Positions 24,735 to 33,814 of a stretch of DNA of 36,195 nt are shown in pieces (the stretch's first letter is position 1; the number at the start of each line of letters is the position of its first letter). The notes beneath the pieces were generated by a model. The model saw only the letters and a list, made by a program, of their open reading frames with translations, ran no database searches and was not told where the DNA came from. The DNA is from Lachnospiraceae bacterium (GTDB lineage: Bacteria > Bacillota > Clostridia > Lachnospirales > Lachnospiraceae), in assembly GCA_016282745.1 (NCBI GenBank), contig JAEELL010000026.1, positions 1 to 36,195 on the forward strand, in the 5' to 3' direction. The position numbers and the translations under genes were made by a program.

Positions 24735-24805
24735 CAGGGGCACTAGGAATCGAACCCAGCTCTGGAGTTTTGGAGACTCTTATTCTACCGATGAACTATG
24801 CCCCT
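24735..24805 (-). tRNA. tRNA-Trp (anticodon CCA)
   Basis: Read on the minus strand it folds as a cloverleaf of 71 bases. The acceptor AGGGGCA pairs with TGCCCCT, with discriminator G. The D-arm is GTTC/GAAT-like, the anticodon stem GAGT/ACTC with loop CTCCAAA (anticodon at 24773-24771), and the T-arm CTGGG-TTCGATT-CCTAG. No CCA end is encoded. The 3' portion is repeated at 13329-13375. Confidence 0.92.
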
Positions 24806-24890
24806 AAATATGAAGTGCTTATCGCTAAGCACTAGATATTTATACCATATTAACAAACTAATGTCAACAAAAAATCTATTATTATTTACA

Positions 24891-26912
24891 TTAATCTAAG
24901 AAATATACTATTTCATAATCCGGTTTGCAACTTACTAAAATATTATTGTACAGATAATCATGTGCTACATCGTTTGGCATTCTTTTTGTCTGGTAAAGAT
25001 AATCTGCAATCTGATATACAGACTTTGTATCAACATTGCTATATACATAACTACCATCAGAGAGTTTTGCATATGCTCTCATCATTATTGGTGCCTGATA
25101 AAACGCAGTTGTTTTTATAAACTTCATTGTCATTGCATATCCCTGAATTGTGCTTGAGCAATTATCGATAAGATAAGAGAGTTTTCCTGCGTCAGTTGCA
25201 GAATATGAATATACATCCGAAGCATTGCTACCAACATACATATCTTTCTCTGAAGCCCAATTTGCAAGTCCGTATACCATACCTGCCTCAACAACTTCAT
25301 TATTAGGATCATCAACTGAATATACCACTCTGAATCCTTCAGATGTAGTATTTATCTGGGTTCCTACTATATCAACTTTTACCTGGCTTTTTATAGTTTC
25401 TGTTTCAAATGTATAACTCTTTTTATTTAATACTTCTGCAATTTTTGTTTCTGTTCTGAATGGAGAGCCTTCTATTTCTGAATATGTTTCGTTATCAAAT
25501 ATTGTTGCAATTATCTGATTATCTGAAGATGGTTTAAAAGTTATATTAGTAACGTCGCCTTCAGGTGCATACTCCTCTGTAACTCCATCATTACGGATTT
25601 GAAAATAACCGCCACAATAATTCAACTCTTCACAGCATACCGCCATTCCCGCGAAAGAGGTAATCCTCACAGCCCCATCGTTAATTGTTAATGATGCACT
25701 TGTATTTGTAGGAGTCAACGATCCGCTAATAACTCCTCCACTAAACTCTATATCTTTGGAACTATCATAAATACATCCACCACCAACTGCACATCCGTAA
25801 CCATTATCTATGTCTACTTCTCCGCCATTAATTACAACCATTGCTCCCTTGCCCGGTGTTCCTTCAGTTGTGAGTCCTCCTCCAACTGAAGTTGCTCCCA
25901 TTGAACATGCATCTAACTTTCCATCATTTACTGTAAGTGATCCGCCGTCACCTGCAATTCCTGACTCAGTCCAACCGCCACCTATTGCAGTTCCACTACC
26001 TTGTGCATAAGCATAAATTCTTCCACCATTTAATGTGACATCTGCTCCGTCACCGGCTCTTCCTTCCTGAGAATATCCACCACCAATGGCTGTTCCTGAC
26101 ATTGTTTCTGCATGAACTTCTCCACCATTGACAATCAATATTCCTCCATCTCCGGCTTCAACTGTATCTTCTAACAATTGAGAAACCGGTATTCCTCCAA
26201 TGGCTGTTCCCGACTCAGTATAAGCGGTAAGTTTTCCACCGTTAACAGTTATTTTTCCGGAATTTCCGTATTCTTTACCCTCTTCAGGTTCATTATATAA
26301 TAAACTTCCACCAATACCGGTCATAAATTTTCCTCCGGTAACATTAATCTCTCCGCTATTAATTACTACTTCTCCAAGATTTCCATTACCATAAAAATCT
26401 CCACCGATTCCAGAACCAAAATCTGATATCACATCTAATTTTCCATCACCTTCAATAGTCAGTTTTGAATTATCATCTACAGTTACAGCGGACGCAAAAT
26501 GCTCAGACTCCATATGTATCTCTGCATCATACCTCAAAGTCAGCTTAACAGTTGCATTATTGAGAGCCAATGCTGACTTGAAGTTATTGTTAACATCCTT
26601 ATCTGTTACAATATTAACATTTCCCAATGTAATATTTGCTGTAACTCCTGATTCTACGGCAATACTGTCATCAGTACTTGTTATATCGGGCGCCATCTCA
26701 ATAGTGTAATCTCCATTTTGAGAAATTCTGAGAATACCATCTTCATAGCTCCATCCGTCAAGATTATTTATTTGAAAATCTCCTGCTGTAAAAAAATCTT
26801 CTGCCTTAACATTGGTTATCATTACGTTGCTGTTTACCGGAATCATTGTTCCAACTGATGTACCTGCGACCAAAATCGCACTTATTATTTTTTTCACAAT
26901 CCTTTTTTTCAT
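24891..26912 (-). CDS. secreted repeat protein (probable beta-helix) with shared C-terminal domain
   Basis: A 673-residue exported protein. The signal peptide is MKKRIVKKIISAILVAG with a cleavage region near NVKAE. From about 110 to 400 it consists of repeats of roughly 35-45 residues built on VNGGEVHAE, SGTAIGGG and GDGGSLTVN, with paired Gly and short strands typical of a right-handed beta-helix surface or carbohydrate-active scaffold; no catalytic motif is seen. A linker domain follows. The last 160 residues (RAYAKLSDGSYVYS, QIADYLYQTKRMPN, HDYLYNNIL) match the C-terminus of the subtilase at 196-3627. AGGTAAGAAG precedes the ATG. It lies 85 bases upstream of the tRNA-Trp gene and stands alone. 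Confidence 0.75.
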   Translation of the reverse strand: MKKRIVKKIISAILVAGTSVGTMIPVNSNVMITNVKAEDFFTAGDFQINNLDGWSYEDGILRISQNGDYTIEMAPDITSTDDSIAVESGVTANITLGNVNIVTDKDVNNNFKSALALNNATVKLTLRYDAEIHMESEHFASAVTVDDNSKLTIEGDGKLDVISDFGSGIGGDFYGNGNLGEVVINSGEINVTGGKFMTGIGGSLLYNEPEEGKEYGNSGKITVNGGKLTAYTESGTAIGGIPVSQLLEDTVEAGDGGILIVNGGEVHAETMSGTAIGGGYSQEGRAGDGADVTLNGGRIYAYAQGSGTAIGGGWTESGIAGDGGSLTVNDGKLDACSMGATSVGGGLTTEGTPGKGAMVVINGGEVDIDNGYGCAVGGGCIYDSSKDIEFSGGVISGSLTPTNTSASLTINDGAVRITSFAGMAVCCEELNYCGGYFQIRNDGVTEEYAPEGDVTNITFKPSSDNQIIATIFDNETYSEIEGSPFRTETKIAEVLNKKSYTFETETIKSQVKVDIVGTQINTTSEGFRVVYSVDDPNNEVVEAGMVYGLANWASEKDMYVGSNASDVYSYSATDAGKLSYLIDNCSSTIQGYAMTMKFIKTTAFYQAPIMMRAYAKLSDGSYVYSNVDTKSVYQIADYLYQTKRMPNDVAHDYLYNNILVSCKPDYEIVYFLD

Positions 26913-27035
26913 TCTTCTTACCTCTTATTATAATTATTTTATCCCCAACTTAAAATTGATTCTTTGTTCTCTATTATTTATTATTCTTACCCCCACCTTC
27001 ACTTTGTTTAGAAGAGAGGGACATCTGCTTATTAG

Positions 27036-28400
27036 CTACAATTTTAAATTCAGAATCTCATTCAAATTCTCAACGCCAACTACTGTAATACCTGAAACAT
27101 CGTCCAATGCATCCATGGATACCTTAGGCATTATGCATTTTTTAAATCCTAGTTTCTTTGCCTCGCTGACTCTCTGAGGTGTCATGGAAACTGATCTTAT
27201 TTCTCCCGAAAGGCCAACTTCACCAAATACGATAGTGTCGGCTGCTATCGGCTTGTTATTGTAACTTGATAAAATGGCAAGTACAACTGCCAGATCGAGA
27301 GCCGGCTCCTGCACTTTCATTCCACCTACTATATTGACATAGGCGTCACAATCTCCCAAGGATACACCAAGTCGCTTTTCTATGACTGCCATAAGGAGAT
27401 TGACCCTGTTGTAGTCAATTCCCGCTGATGTTCTTCTCGGCATTCCGAAGTTAGTTCTCGAAATAAGCGCCTGGGTCTCAACGAGTATCGGTCTCGTACC
27501 TTCTATCAGACACGCAACAACTGAACCTGATGCACCTTCAGGTCTTCCCTCAAGAAGATACTCTGATGGATTGAGAACCTGCCTCAAGCCCTCTTGTCGC
27601 ATTTCAAATACACCTATCTCATTAGTAGAGCCAAATCTGTTCTTTACTCCTCGTACAATACGATAGGTGGCATGTCTGTCCCCCTCAAAATATATAACTG
27701 TATCTACCATATGTTCAAGCATACGCGGGCCAGCCACTACACCTTCTTTTGTTACATGTCCTACAATAAATATAGGAACCGCGAGACCTTTTGCCAGATG
27801 CATCAGTGCATTTGTTGACTCTCTGACCTGACCGACAGATCCCGGTGCAGAATCAACATCCTCTCTAAACATAGTCTGAATAGAATCAATGATAACAAGT
27901 TGAGGCGGATCATTTTTAATTACATTCTCAATTACGTCAAGATTCGTCTCGCACAATAACTTCAAGTTATCAGTGAACTCTCCTATTCTGTTTGCTCTTA
28001 TTTTAATTTGTTTTAAAGATTCCTCACCGGAAATGTACAATACTCTCTTTCCGGCCGATGATATATTTCTACATACCTGCAAAAGCAATGTGGACTTTCC
28101 AATTCCGGGATCTCCCCCTACTAACATCAAAGCGCCTGGGACGATACCGCCACCAAGCACTCTGTCTAGTTCTGAAAATCCTGTAGCCATTCGCTCTTCG
28201 TTTGTTGTGTCAATCTGTCCTAAAGTGACAGGAGTTCTCTCCTCTATAGTCTTTATGACATCTTTTCCGCTCCTTGTCTTGACTGTCGGAGCCTCAACAA
28301 AACTATTCCACTCTTTGCAGCCGGGACACTGCCCTAACCACTTTGCAGACTCAAAGCCACATTCCTTACAGTAATATACAATTGATGATTTTTTTGCCAT
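27036..28400 (-). CDS. radA: DNA repair protein RadA (Sms)
   Basis: A 454-residue RecA-like ATPase that promotes branch migration during recombinational repair. In order: a zinc finger (YYCKECGFESAKWLGQCPGC), Walker A GGDPGIGKSTLL, Walker B LVIIDSIQTM, the RadA-specific KNRFGS motif, and a C-terminal Lon protease-like domain (DLAVVLAILSSY, GEVGLSGEIR). Length is normal. Its start follows the stop of the small gene at 28402 by one base without a strong site of its own, so translation is probably coupled. In Firmicutes radA commonly lies next to clpC, as here. Confidence 0.97.
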   Translation of the reverse strand: MAKKSSIVYYCKECGFESAKWLGQCPGCKEWNSFVEAPTVKTRSGKDVIKTIEERTPVTLGQIDTTNEERMATGFSELDRVLGGGIVPGALMLVGGDPGIGKSTLLLQVCRNISSAGKRVLYISGEESLKQIKIRANRIGEFTDNLKLLCETNLDVIENVIKNDPPQLVIIDSIQTMFREDVDSAPGSVGQVRESTNALMHLAKGLAVPIFIVGHVTKEGVVAGPRMLEHMVDTVIYFEGDRHATYRIVRGVKNRFGSTNEIGVFEMRQEGLRQVLNPSEYLLEGRPEGASGSVVACLIEGTRPILVETQALISRTNFGMPRRTSAGIDYNRVNLLMAVIEKRLGVSLGDCDAYVNIVGGMKVQEPALDLAVVLAILSSYNNKPIAADTIVFGEVGLSGEIRSVSMTPQRVSEAKKLGFKKCIMPKVSMDALDDVSGITVVGVENLNEILNLKL

Positions 28401-28401
28401 A

Positions 28402-28815
28402 TTAGATAGCTACTACCTTGATATGTGTAGGTGCAATCTCATCTGCCTCTACATTGATAGTACACTTTCCTCCTAAATTAGTTTTGACCTTACCTGCTGT
28501 CTTTGTTCCAATAAATACTTCATACTCACGCTCTGCTTCAAGCTCAAGAGTAATCTGAGACGGTCCCATTCCCTCAACGAAGAAATCAGCACTGTCTGCT
28601 GTTGCCTTGAATGCATTTACAGCTGTTCCCGGTGTTGACTCATATACAAATAATCCATTACGTTCAAGTTTTGTAATCTCATTGAATGTCTTTACCTTGT
28701 ATAAATCTCCATCTACTTCAAAATCTGATAACTTTGTCTTTTCAGTTAATTTATAATTTCCAAAACTGATTGAACCGTCCGCTTCTTTTTTGATTAACTC
28801 TTCAATTACCGCCAT
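28402..28815 (-). CDS. conserved small protein between clpC and radA
   Basis: A 137-residue soluble, strand-rich protein, beginning MAVIEELIKKEADGSISFGNY and containing KVKTFNEITKLERNGLFVYES and an end region GKVKTNLGGKCTINVE (quoted in part). I recall close relatives in other Lachnospiraceae, sometimes labelled endosialidase, but no sialidase Asp-box or catalytic motif is visible and I do not support that name. TTAGGAGG precedes the ATG. One base separates it from radA. Conserved position suggests co-expression with radA and perhaps clpC. Confidence 0.75.
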   Translation of the reverse strand: MAVIEELIKKEADGSISFGNYKLTEKTKLSDFEVDGDLYKVKTFNEITKLERNGLFVYESTPGTAVNAFKATADSADFFVEGMGPSQITLELEAEREYEVFIGTKTAGKVKTNLGGKCTINVEADEIAPTHIKVVAI

Positions 28816-28926
28816 TTTATCCTCCTAATGCATAGTCACAGATGAATTAAATCACTATCCAATGTCATCTGCGTGTCTTTGTATTTTTATATATCTACTT
28901 TATCACATATTGACAAATATTTGTTA

Positions 28927-31392
28927 TTAATTTTTTGTTAATATTACAACTTTTTTATCTTTCACTGAAACAGTAACTGAATCTCCCTCTTTCACTGTTC
29001 CTGCAAGCATTGCTTCTGCAAGTTCATCTTCAATATTGCTCTGAATCCACCTTCTTAATGGTCTTGCACCAAATTTCTTGTCATAACTCTCCTCTGCAAT
29101 GAAGTTCTTAAGGTTTGTCGTGAACTTAAGCTTAATATCAAGCTGTTTGAGTGCTCTGTTTGTAAGTTCCTTGAGCATTATGTCCACAATCTTCCTTATA
29201 TCTTCCTTATTCAGTGCATGGAATACTATCATGTCATCAATTCTGTTGAGGAATTCAGGCTTGAACATCTTCTTAACTTCCTCAAGAACTGCATTCTTCA
29301 TAGTCTCATAGTCTGCCTTCTCATCATCAGCACTTCCAAATCCCAGTTTCTTTGGATCCATTATCCTTCCTGCACCGGCATTACTCGTCATAATAACTAT
29401 GGCATTTTTGAAACTAACCTTTCTTCCCTTAGAATCAGTAATATGACCATCATCAAGAACCTGTAGCAAAATATTAAACACATCCGGATGAGCTTTTTCC
29501 ACTTCATCAAAAAGTACAAGTGAATATGGATTACGTCTGATTTTCTCACTGAGCTGACCGCCATCTTCAAATCCGACATACCCCGGAGGTGATCCTATAA
29601 GTTTAGACACACTGTGCTTCTCCATAAACTCAGACATGTCAACTCTGATAATGGAATTCTCACTTCCAAACACAGCCTCAGCCAGTGCTTTTGATAACTC
29701 TGTCTTTCCCACACCGGTAGGTCCCAAAAACAGGAATGAACCAATAGGTCGATTAGGATTCTTAAGTCCAACTCTTCCTCTTCTGACTGCCTTTGATACT
29801 GCTTTTACAGCTTCTTCCTGTCCAACAACTCTCTTGTGAAGTTCACTCTCAAGTTTCATCAATCTGTCTGCTTCAGTCTTTGCGAGTCTGTTAAGCGGAA
29901 TCTTGGTCCACATTGACACAACTTCTGCAATTTCCTTTTCCGTGACAACAGGTTTCTTTTTGTCTTTTTCGCTCTCCCAGCGTTTAGATGCTCTCTCATA
30001 TTTTTTCTCGGCAGCATCTAATGCTTTTTTCGCTTCAGCCCCTCTGACAAAATTGCTCTTCTTTATTGCATTCTCAAGTTCAATCAGATAAAACTCTGTC
30101 TCTTCTTTTAATTTCGTCAGACTGTCCGGCTGGGACTTTGTTCCAAGTTTTACCTTCGAACATGCCTCATCAATAAGGTCTATTGCCTTATCAGGTAAGT
30201 ACCTGTCATTAATGTATCTTGCCGCCATTTCTACCGCCACAGAGATACTCTCATCTGAAATTGTAACACCATGATAATCTTCATAGGTAGTTTTTAACCC
30301 TTTTAAAATCTCTATGGTTTCTGCCTCCGTAGGCTCCTCCACCATTACAGGCTGGAACCTTCTCTCCAAAGCGGCGTCCTTTTCTATATACTTTCTGTAC
30401 TCATCAATAGTTGTTGCTCCGATAACCTGAAGCTGTCCTCTTGCAAGGGAAGGCTTCAAAATATTGGATGCATCCATAGATCCTTCTGCTCCACCGGCAC
30501 CTATAATTGTGTGAATCTCGTCAATAAACAGTATGACGTTTCCATCAGATTCCACTTCATCAATGATTCTCTTGATACGCTCTTCAAACTCTCCTCTGTA
30601 CTTTGAACCTGCAACAGTTCCGGTAAGATCCAGATTCACAAGTCTCTTGCCTTTTAAGCTTTCCGGCACATCGTCCTTAGCCATTTTAGTGGCTATCGCC
30701 TCAATAATTGCAGTCTTACCAACTCCCGGCTCTCCAATAAGGCATGGATTGTTCTTATTTCTTCTGCTTATAATCTGAATAACTCTGTTTATCTCATCCT
30801 CACGCCCAACAACCGGATCCAAATCGCCAAATTTCGCTGCAACTGTAAGATCTCTAGAAAATCTGTCCAATACCGGTGTATTGGTATATTCAGTGTTTCT
30901 GGGATTATTATCCCTGATAAACTCTCTTATTTCTGATTTATCTCTTCCCATCAGTCTTAAAATCTCTTTGCACATTCTCTTTATATCAACATTGAGATGC
31001 GAAATAATCTGATGAGCCTGACACTCCTCGTCTGCGATAATTGACAACAGAATCTGTTCTGTTCCAATCTTCTCAAATCCCTGTCTCTTTGCAATAAGCA
31101 TTGAATCTTCGAGTATGCTGTTGCTTCTGTAAGTAAATTCCGGATTGTTTTTTCTCTTTTCATGCATATTCTTGGATATGTCACCAAGAATAGTGTCACC
31201 ACTGATTTCCTCTGCAACAACTTTATATATAATTCCATGATTTCCAAGTACATTGAACGCAACGCTGTCCACAACCTTACACAATCCCAATAATATGTGC
31301 TCAGAACCAATGAAACCAATCTTCATCTTGATTGCAGCTTCTTTTGCATATCCTAATACGTCATTCGCCTGCTGCGTATATCTGTTATCCAT
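28927..31392 (-). CDS. clpC: ATP-dependent Clp protease ATP-binding subunit ClpC
   Basis: An 821-residue AAA+ unfoldase that feeds proteins to ClpP. It has an N-terminal double Clp_N repeat (ANDVLGYAKEAAIKMK, GSEHILLGL), a first AAA domain with GEPGVGKTAIIEAIA and Walker B VILFIDEIHTI, a short middle coiled coil at about 410-475, and a second AAA domain with FLGPTGVGKTELSKALAEAV (in part), SPPGYVGFEDGG and VLFDEVEKAHPDV. The C-terminal D2-small domain includes KKFGARPLRRWIQ. AAAGGAG precedes the ATG. The B. subtilis partners ctsR, mcsA and mcsB are absent. No CtsR operator is obvious upstream; a GntR-type regulator gene precedes it by 84 bases. Confidence 0.96.
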   Translation of the reverse strand: MDNRYTQQANDVLGYAKEAAIKMKIGFIGSEHILLGLCKVVDSVAFNVLGNHGIIYKVVAEEISGDTILGDISKNMHEKRKNNPEFTYRSNSILEDSMLIAKRQGFEKIGTEQILLSIIADEECQAHQIISHLNVDIKRMCKEILRLMGRDKSEIREFIRDNNPRNTEYTNTPVLDRFSRDLTVAAKFGDLDPVVGREDEINRVIQIISRRNKNNPCLIGEPGVGKTAIIEAIATKMAKDDVPESLKGKRLVNLDLTGTVAGSKYRGEFEERIKRIIDEVESDGNVILFIDEIHTIIGAGGAEGSMDASNILKPSLARGQLQVIGATTIDEYRKYIEKDAALERRFQPVMVEEPTEAETIEILKGLKTTYEDYHGVTISDESISVAVEMAARYINDRYLPDKAIDLIDEACSKVKLGTKSQPDSLTKLKEETEFYLIELENAIKKSNFVRGAEAKKALDAAEKKYERASKRWESEKDKKKPVVTEKEIAEVVSMWTKIPLNRLAKTEADRLMKLESELHKRVVGQEEAVKAVSKAVRRGRVGLKNPNRPIGSFLFLGPTGVGKTELSKALAEAVFGSENSIIRVDMSEFMEKHSVSKLIGSPPGYVGFEDGGQLSEKIRRNPYSLVLFDEVEKAHPDVFNILLQVLDDGHITDSKGRKVSFKNAIVIMTSNAGAGRIMDPKKLGFGSADDEKADYETMKNAVLEEVKKMFKPEFLNRIDDMIVFHALNKEDIRKIVDIMLKELTNRALKQLDIKLKFTTNLKNFIAEESYDKKFGARPLRRWIQSNIEDELAEAMLAGTVKEGDSVTVSVKDKKVVILTKN

Positions 31393-31476
31393 GTTCTCAC
31401 TCCTTTTTTTATTAATAAGTCATACCATTCATAGCAATGCGAAAACAGCTTACTCACGCTATATAGTTCAACTTAG

Positions 31477-31848
31477 TTATATCCCATACATATCATATAT
31501 TCCATCTAAAATATTATGTGCCTCTTCTCTGGAAACATTCTTACATATGGCTTTTGCCACAATAACTGCCAATTCGTCAGACATTTCTTTCATTGCGGCT
31601 ATCTTATCAATATCTATTGCCACCATGGCTCCATGACGTCTGTCCAGTTTGACAAAACCATCCTGTTTCAGCACGGAATAAGCTTTGTTGACAGTATGCA
31701 TATTGATTCCTATCTCTTCTGCAAGTTGTCTTACCGACGGCAGGGTTTCTCCCTCATGTAACCGGTTCGAAGCAATAGAGAATATTATCTGATTTCTAAG
31801 TTGCATATAGATTGCTTCATCGCTGTTAAAATCAATCTCTATAAGCAT
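31477..31848 (-). CDS. GntR/YtrA-type transcriptional regulator
   Basis: A 123-residue DNA-binding protein. The N-terminal winged helix reads IYMQLRNQIIFSIASNRL, then GETLPSVRQLAEEIGINMHTV and KAYSVLKQDGFV (in parts), the standard GntR helix-turn-helix. The short C-terminal part of about 45 residues is helical and too small to bind a ligand, which places it in the YtrA group. AAAGGATGGTGAG precedes the ATG. It lies upstream of clpC on the same strand. YtrA-type regulators usually control adjacent ABC transporter genes, but none is present here, so it may instead be autoregulatory and affect clpC. Confidence 0.85.
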   Translation of the reverse strand: MLIEIDFNSDEAIYMQLRNQIIFSIASNRLHEGETLPSVRQLAEEIGINMHTVNKAYSVLKQDGFVKLDRRHGAMVAIDIDKIAAMKEMSDELAVIVAKAICKNVSREEAHNILDGIYDMYGI

Positions 31849-31999
31849 ATTCTCACCATCCTTTTATGATTCAGAACTAATTTAAAATCTGTTCTTTCAC
31901 ATATCACATCACTCTGATAACTGTTCTATATTCAGTATAACAAATACACTTTCAAAGTCAACCGGAAACCGCCACATTCAAGAACGCTTACTATAACAA

Positions 32000-32032
32000 T
32001 TAACAGGTGCCAACAATGTCAGCACCTGTTAA
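32000..32032 (-). terminator. likely terminator of the gene ending at 32042
   Basis: TTAACAGGTGC (32000-32010) pairs perfectly with GCACCTGTTAA (32022-32032). The T-tract on the minus side is weak (TTGTTATAG). Confidence 0.65.
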
Positions 32033-32041
32033 TTTTATTCA

Positions 32042-33742
32042 CTATATAAATGTAAATCCGTCGTCATCTTCATCGTCATTGTCATTGTCAGGAAAAGCTG
32101 TGTTAAGAATCTCTTTTACAGATTCATCACTGAACTTTTCTTCCTCTTCAGGAGCTGTAGACATTTCCTTCATAACCTGACCTGATAAATCAATCTCATC
32201 TTTTCCGAGTTCAAACTCCGGTAACTTTGTTGTTTTGCTTTCCATAATCACAAAATCATCATCATCCTCAACAAGTTTGAATAACTCATCATCATCGTCG
32301 TCATCATCGATGACTAACTCTACATCATCGTCATCATCAGCGATAAAATCATACTTTTTAGAATCTTTCTTTTCATTCTTTCTATTCTGATTCTGCTCTG
32401 CTTTTTCTTCCTTTGCCTGTCTCTTACTTTCTTTCTTAGCCTCTTTCTTAGCTCTTGCAATTTCTTTTTTGTCTACATAATCATCTTCATAGTCATCATC
32501 TTCTTCAAGAACTTTTTTGGTTTTTAACGCAAGTAACAAATTAAGACAAATAAAGAAAAGTATTACAACTGCAACTGCAAGCCCTCCAATAATCTTCCAC
32601 TTTGTGCTGTTACTGTCGTTCAATTTCTGAACGAGTTCATTGTTCTTGAGCTGAAGATTATTTACTTTTTCTCTCTGAGCTTCAACTAAATTTGCCGCTG
32701 CTGTATCAATGATATATCTCTGGAAACATTTCTCCACATCATCATAACAGTAAAGTGAAGTCTCACCATTCCAGTTCATGGCATAAACAAGATATAGCTT
32801 ATCTTCTTCATTGAGAACCCATGCCTTTACATTCTCACCGCACATATCAACAGTAGTCTGATCATATCCGCTAAGAACGCTGTCAGGAGTATACATATCA
32901 ACAATTGTATACATTCTGCTCTTGATATAGATGTTGTTCATAGGATAAAATCTGTCATTTTCTTCTTCGTAAATGTAGAATCCTTCTTCGTATTTTATCT
33001 CAGTTGCATCTGCACTTTCTTCAGTTGTCTCTTCTGTGGATTCTTCTGTTACTTCTTCCGCATCCTGCGAAGTCTCATTTTCTCCGTCAACCGGAACAAG
33101 CCACACTGCAGTAACATTCTTTGCTACTCCCGTTATTGATGCAAAAGTCTTTCCCTGATATTCAAACTTTGTCTTGTTAAATCCTTCCGGAATATCAGAT
33201 GATTTGAACTTTGATGCAATCGCCATTGTGATTCCGTTTACATCAACCTTTACAGCATTTTTGGATACTTTTGACTTGCTTCCCTCTGAATCATTATCGT
33301 CTGAATCATCACCTTCAGAATCCGCATCTTCATCGTCGGAATTTTCAGGAGCCTCATATGTAGCCTCCTCATCTTCCGTAAGTCTCTTGGTCAAAAGAAT
33401 ATATGTCTTTTTTGTGCCATCTGCTGCTTTAACATATACATACGTCTTGTTATCACCAACATCGAGAAGCGCCCACTCAACTTTGTATGTTGCACTGTCT
33501 TCAGTTGTTGTAGCATCTACAACAAGTTCTTTTACGTTGTTCATTACCGTAACATTATACTCGGTAACATCCGCAGAAAACTTAGGCGATAACTGAACCG
33601 CTGCTGTTTTTCCGTCTTCATCTTTAGCCTGCACTTTCAATGCTGAAAGTGTTGCTTCATCAGCTTTTACTATATTGATACCAACACAACTGACTGCCAA
33701 GAAAGCAATCACACATAAAACTAATGAATATATTTTTTTCAT
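32042..33742 (-). CDS. membrane-anchored protein with cadherin-like domain and acidic cytoplasmic tail
   Basis: A 566-residue protein. The start is the ATG at 33742, with AAAGGAG upstream; the ATG at 33775 has none. In order: a signal peptide (MKKIYSLVLCVIAFLAVSC), then a cadherin-like beta-sandwich of the LSALKVQ, LSPKFSADVTEYNVTV type at about 30-120, two Asp/Glu/Ser-rich linkers, and an extracytoplasmic region to about 380. A coiled coil (NNLQLKNNELVQKLNDS) leads to one transmembrane helix (IIGGLAVAVVILFFICLNLL). The cytoplasmic tail of about 150 residues has a Lys/Glu-rich stretch (KKEAKKESKRQAKEEK) and runs of Asp. The layout suggests a surface sensor or cell-envelope organiser, but no function is known. 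Confidence 0.75.
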   Translation of the reverse strand: MKKIYSLVLCVIAFLAVSCVGINIVKADEATLSALKVQAKDEDGKTAAVQLSPKFSADVTEYNVTVMNNVKELVVDATTTEDSATYKVEWALLDVGDNKTYVYVKAADGTKKTYILLTKRLTEDEEATYEAPENSDDEDADSEGDDSDDNDSEGSKSKVSKNAVKVDVNGITMAIASKFKSSDIPEGFNKTKFEYQGKTFASITGVAKNVTAVWLVPVDGENETSQDAEEVTEESTEETTEESADATEIKYEEGFYIYEEENDRFYPMNNIYIKSRMYTIVDMYTPDSVLSGYDQTTVDMCGENVKAWVLNEEDKLYLVYAMNWNGETSLYCYDDVEKCFQRYIIDTAAANLVEAQREKVNNLQLKNNELVQKLNDSNSTKWKIIGGLAVAVVILFFICLNLLLALKTKKVLEEDDDYEDDYVDKKEIARAKKEAKKESKRQAKEEKAEQNQNRKNEKKDSKKYDFIADDDDDVELVIDDDDDDDELFKLVEDDDDFVIMESKTTKLPEFELGKDEIDLSGQVMKEMSTAPEEEEKFSDESVKEILNTAFPDNDNDDEDDDGFTFI

Positions 33743-33814
33743 CACATTACTCCTTTTTTCTCTGTAACCTAGCAAAAAGTATGTTCTACAATAGCAAACT
33801 AATAATTCCTTATA

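Larger units (their letters stand above)
13329..24780. mobile_element. putative decayed genomic island in tRNA-Trp
   Basis: The 47-bp sequence at 13329-13375 is identical to 24734-24780, which is the 3' part of the intact tRNA-Trp gene from the anticodon stem to the last base. The homology continues outward through the terminator hairpin. This is the footprint expected when a tyrosine-recombinase element inserts at a tRNA anticodon loop and restores the tRNA. The 11.4 kb between the repeats carries accessory genes, several broken, unlike the flanking housekeeping genes. I see no integrase, excisionase or relaxase gene, so the element is probably immobile. A local duplication of the tRNA end is the alternative. 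Confidence 0.6.

Noticed and set aside
33174-33596. 140-codon plus-strand frame with Ser-rich translation
   Set aside because: Antisense to the Asp/Glu-rich part of the membrane protein; Ser runs arise from the complement of acidic codons.
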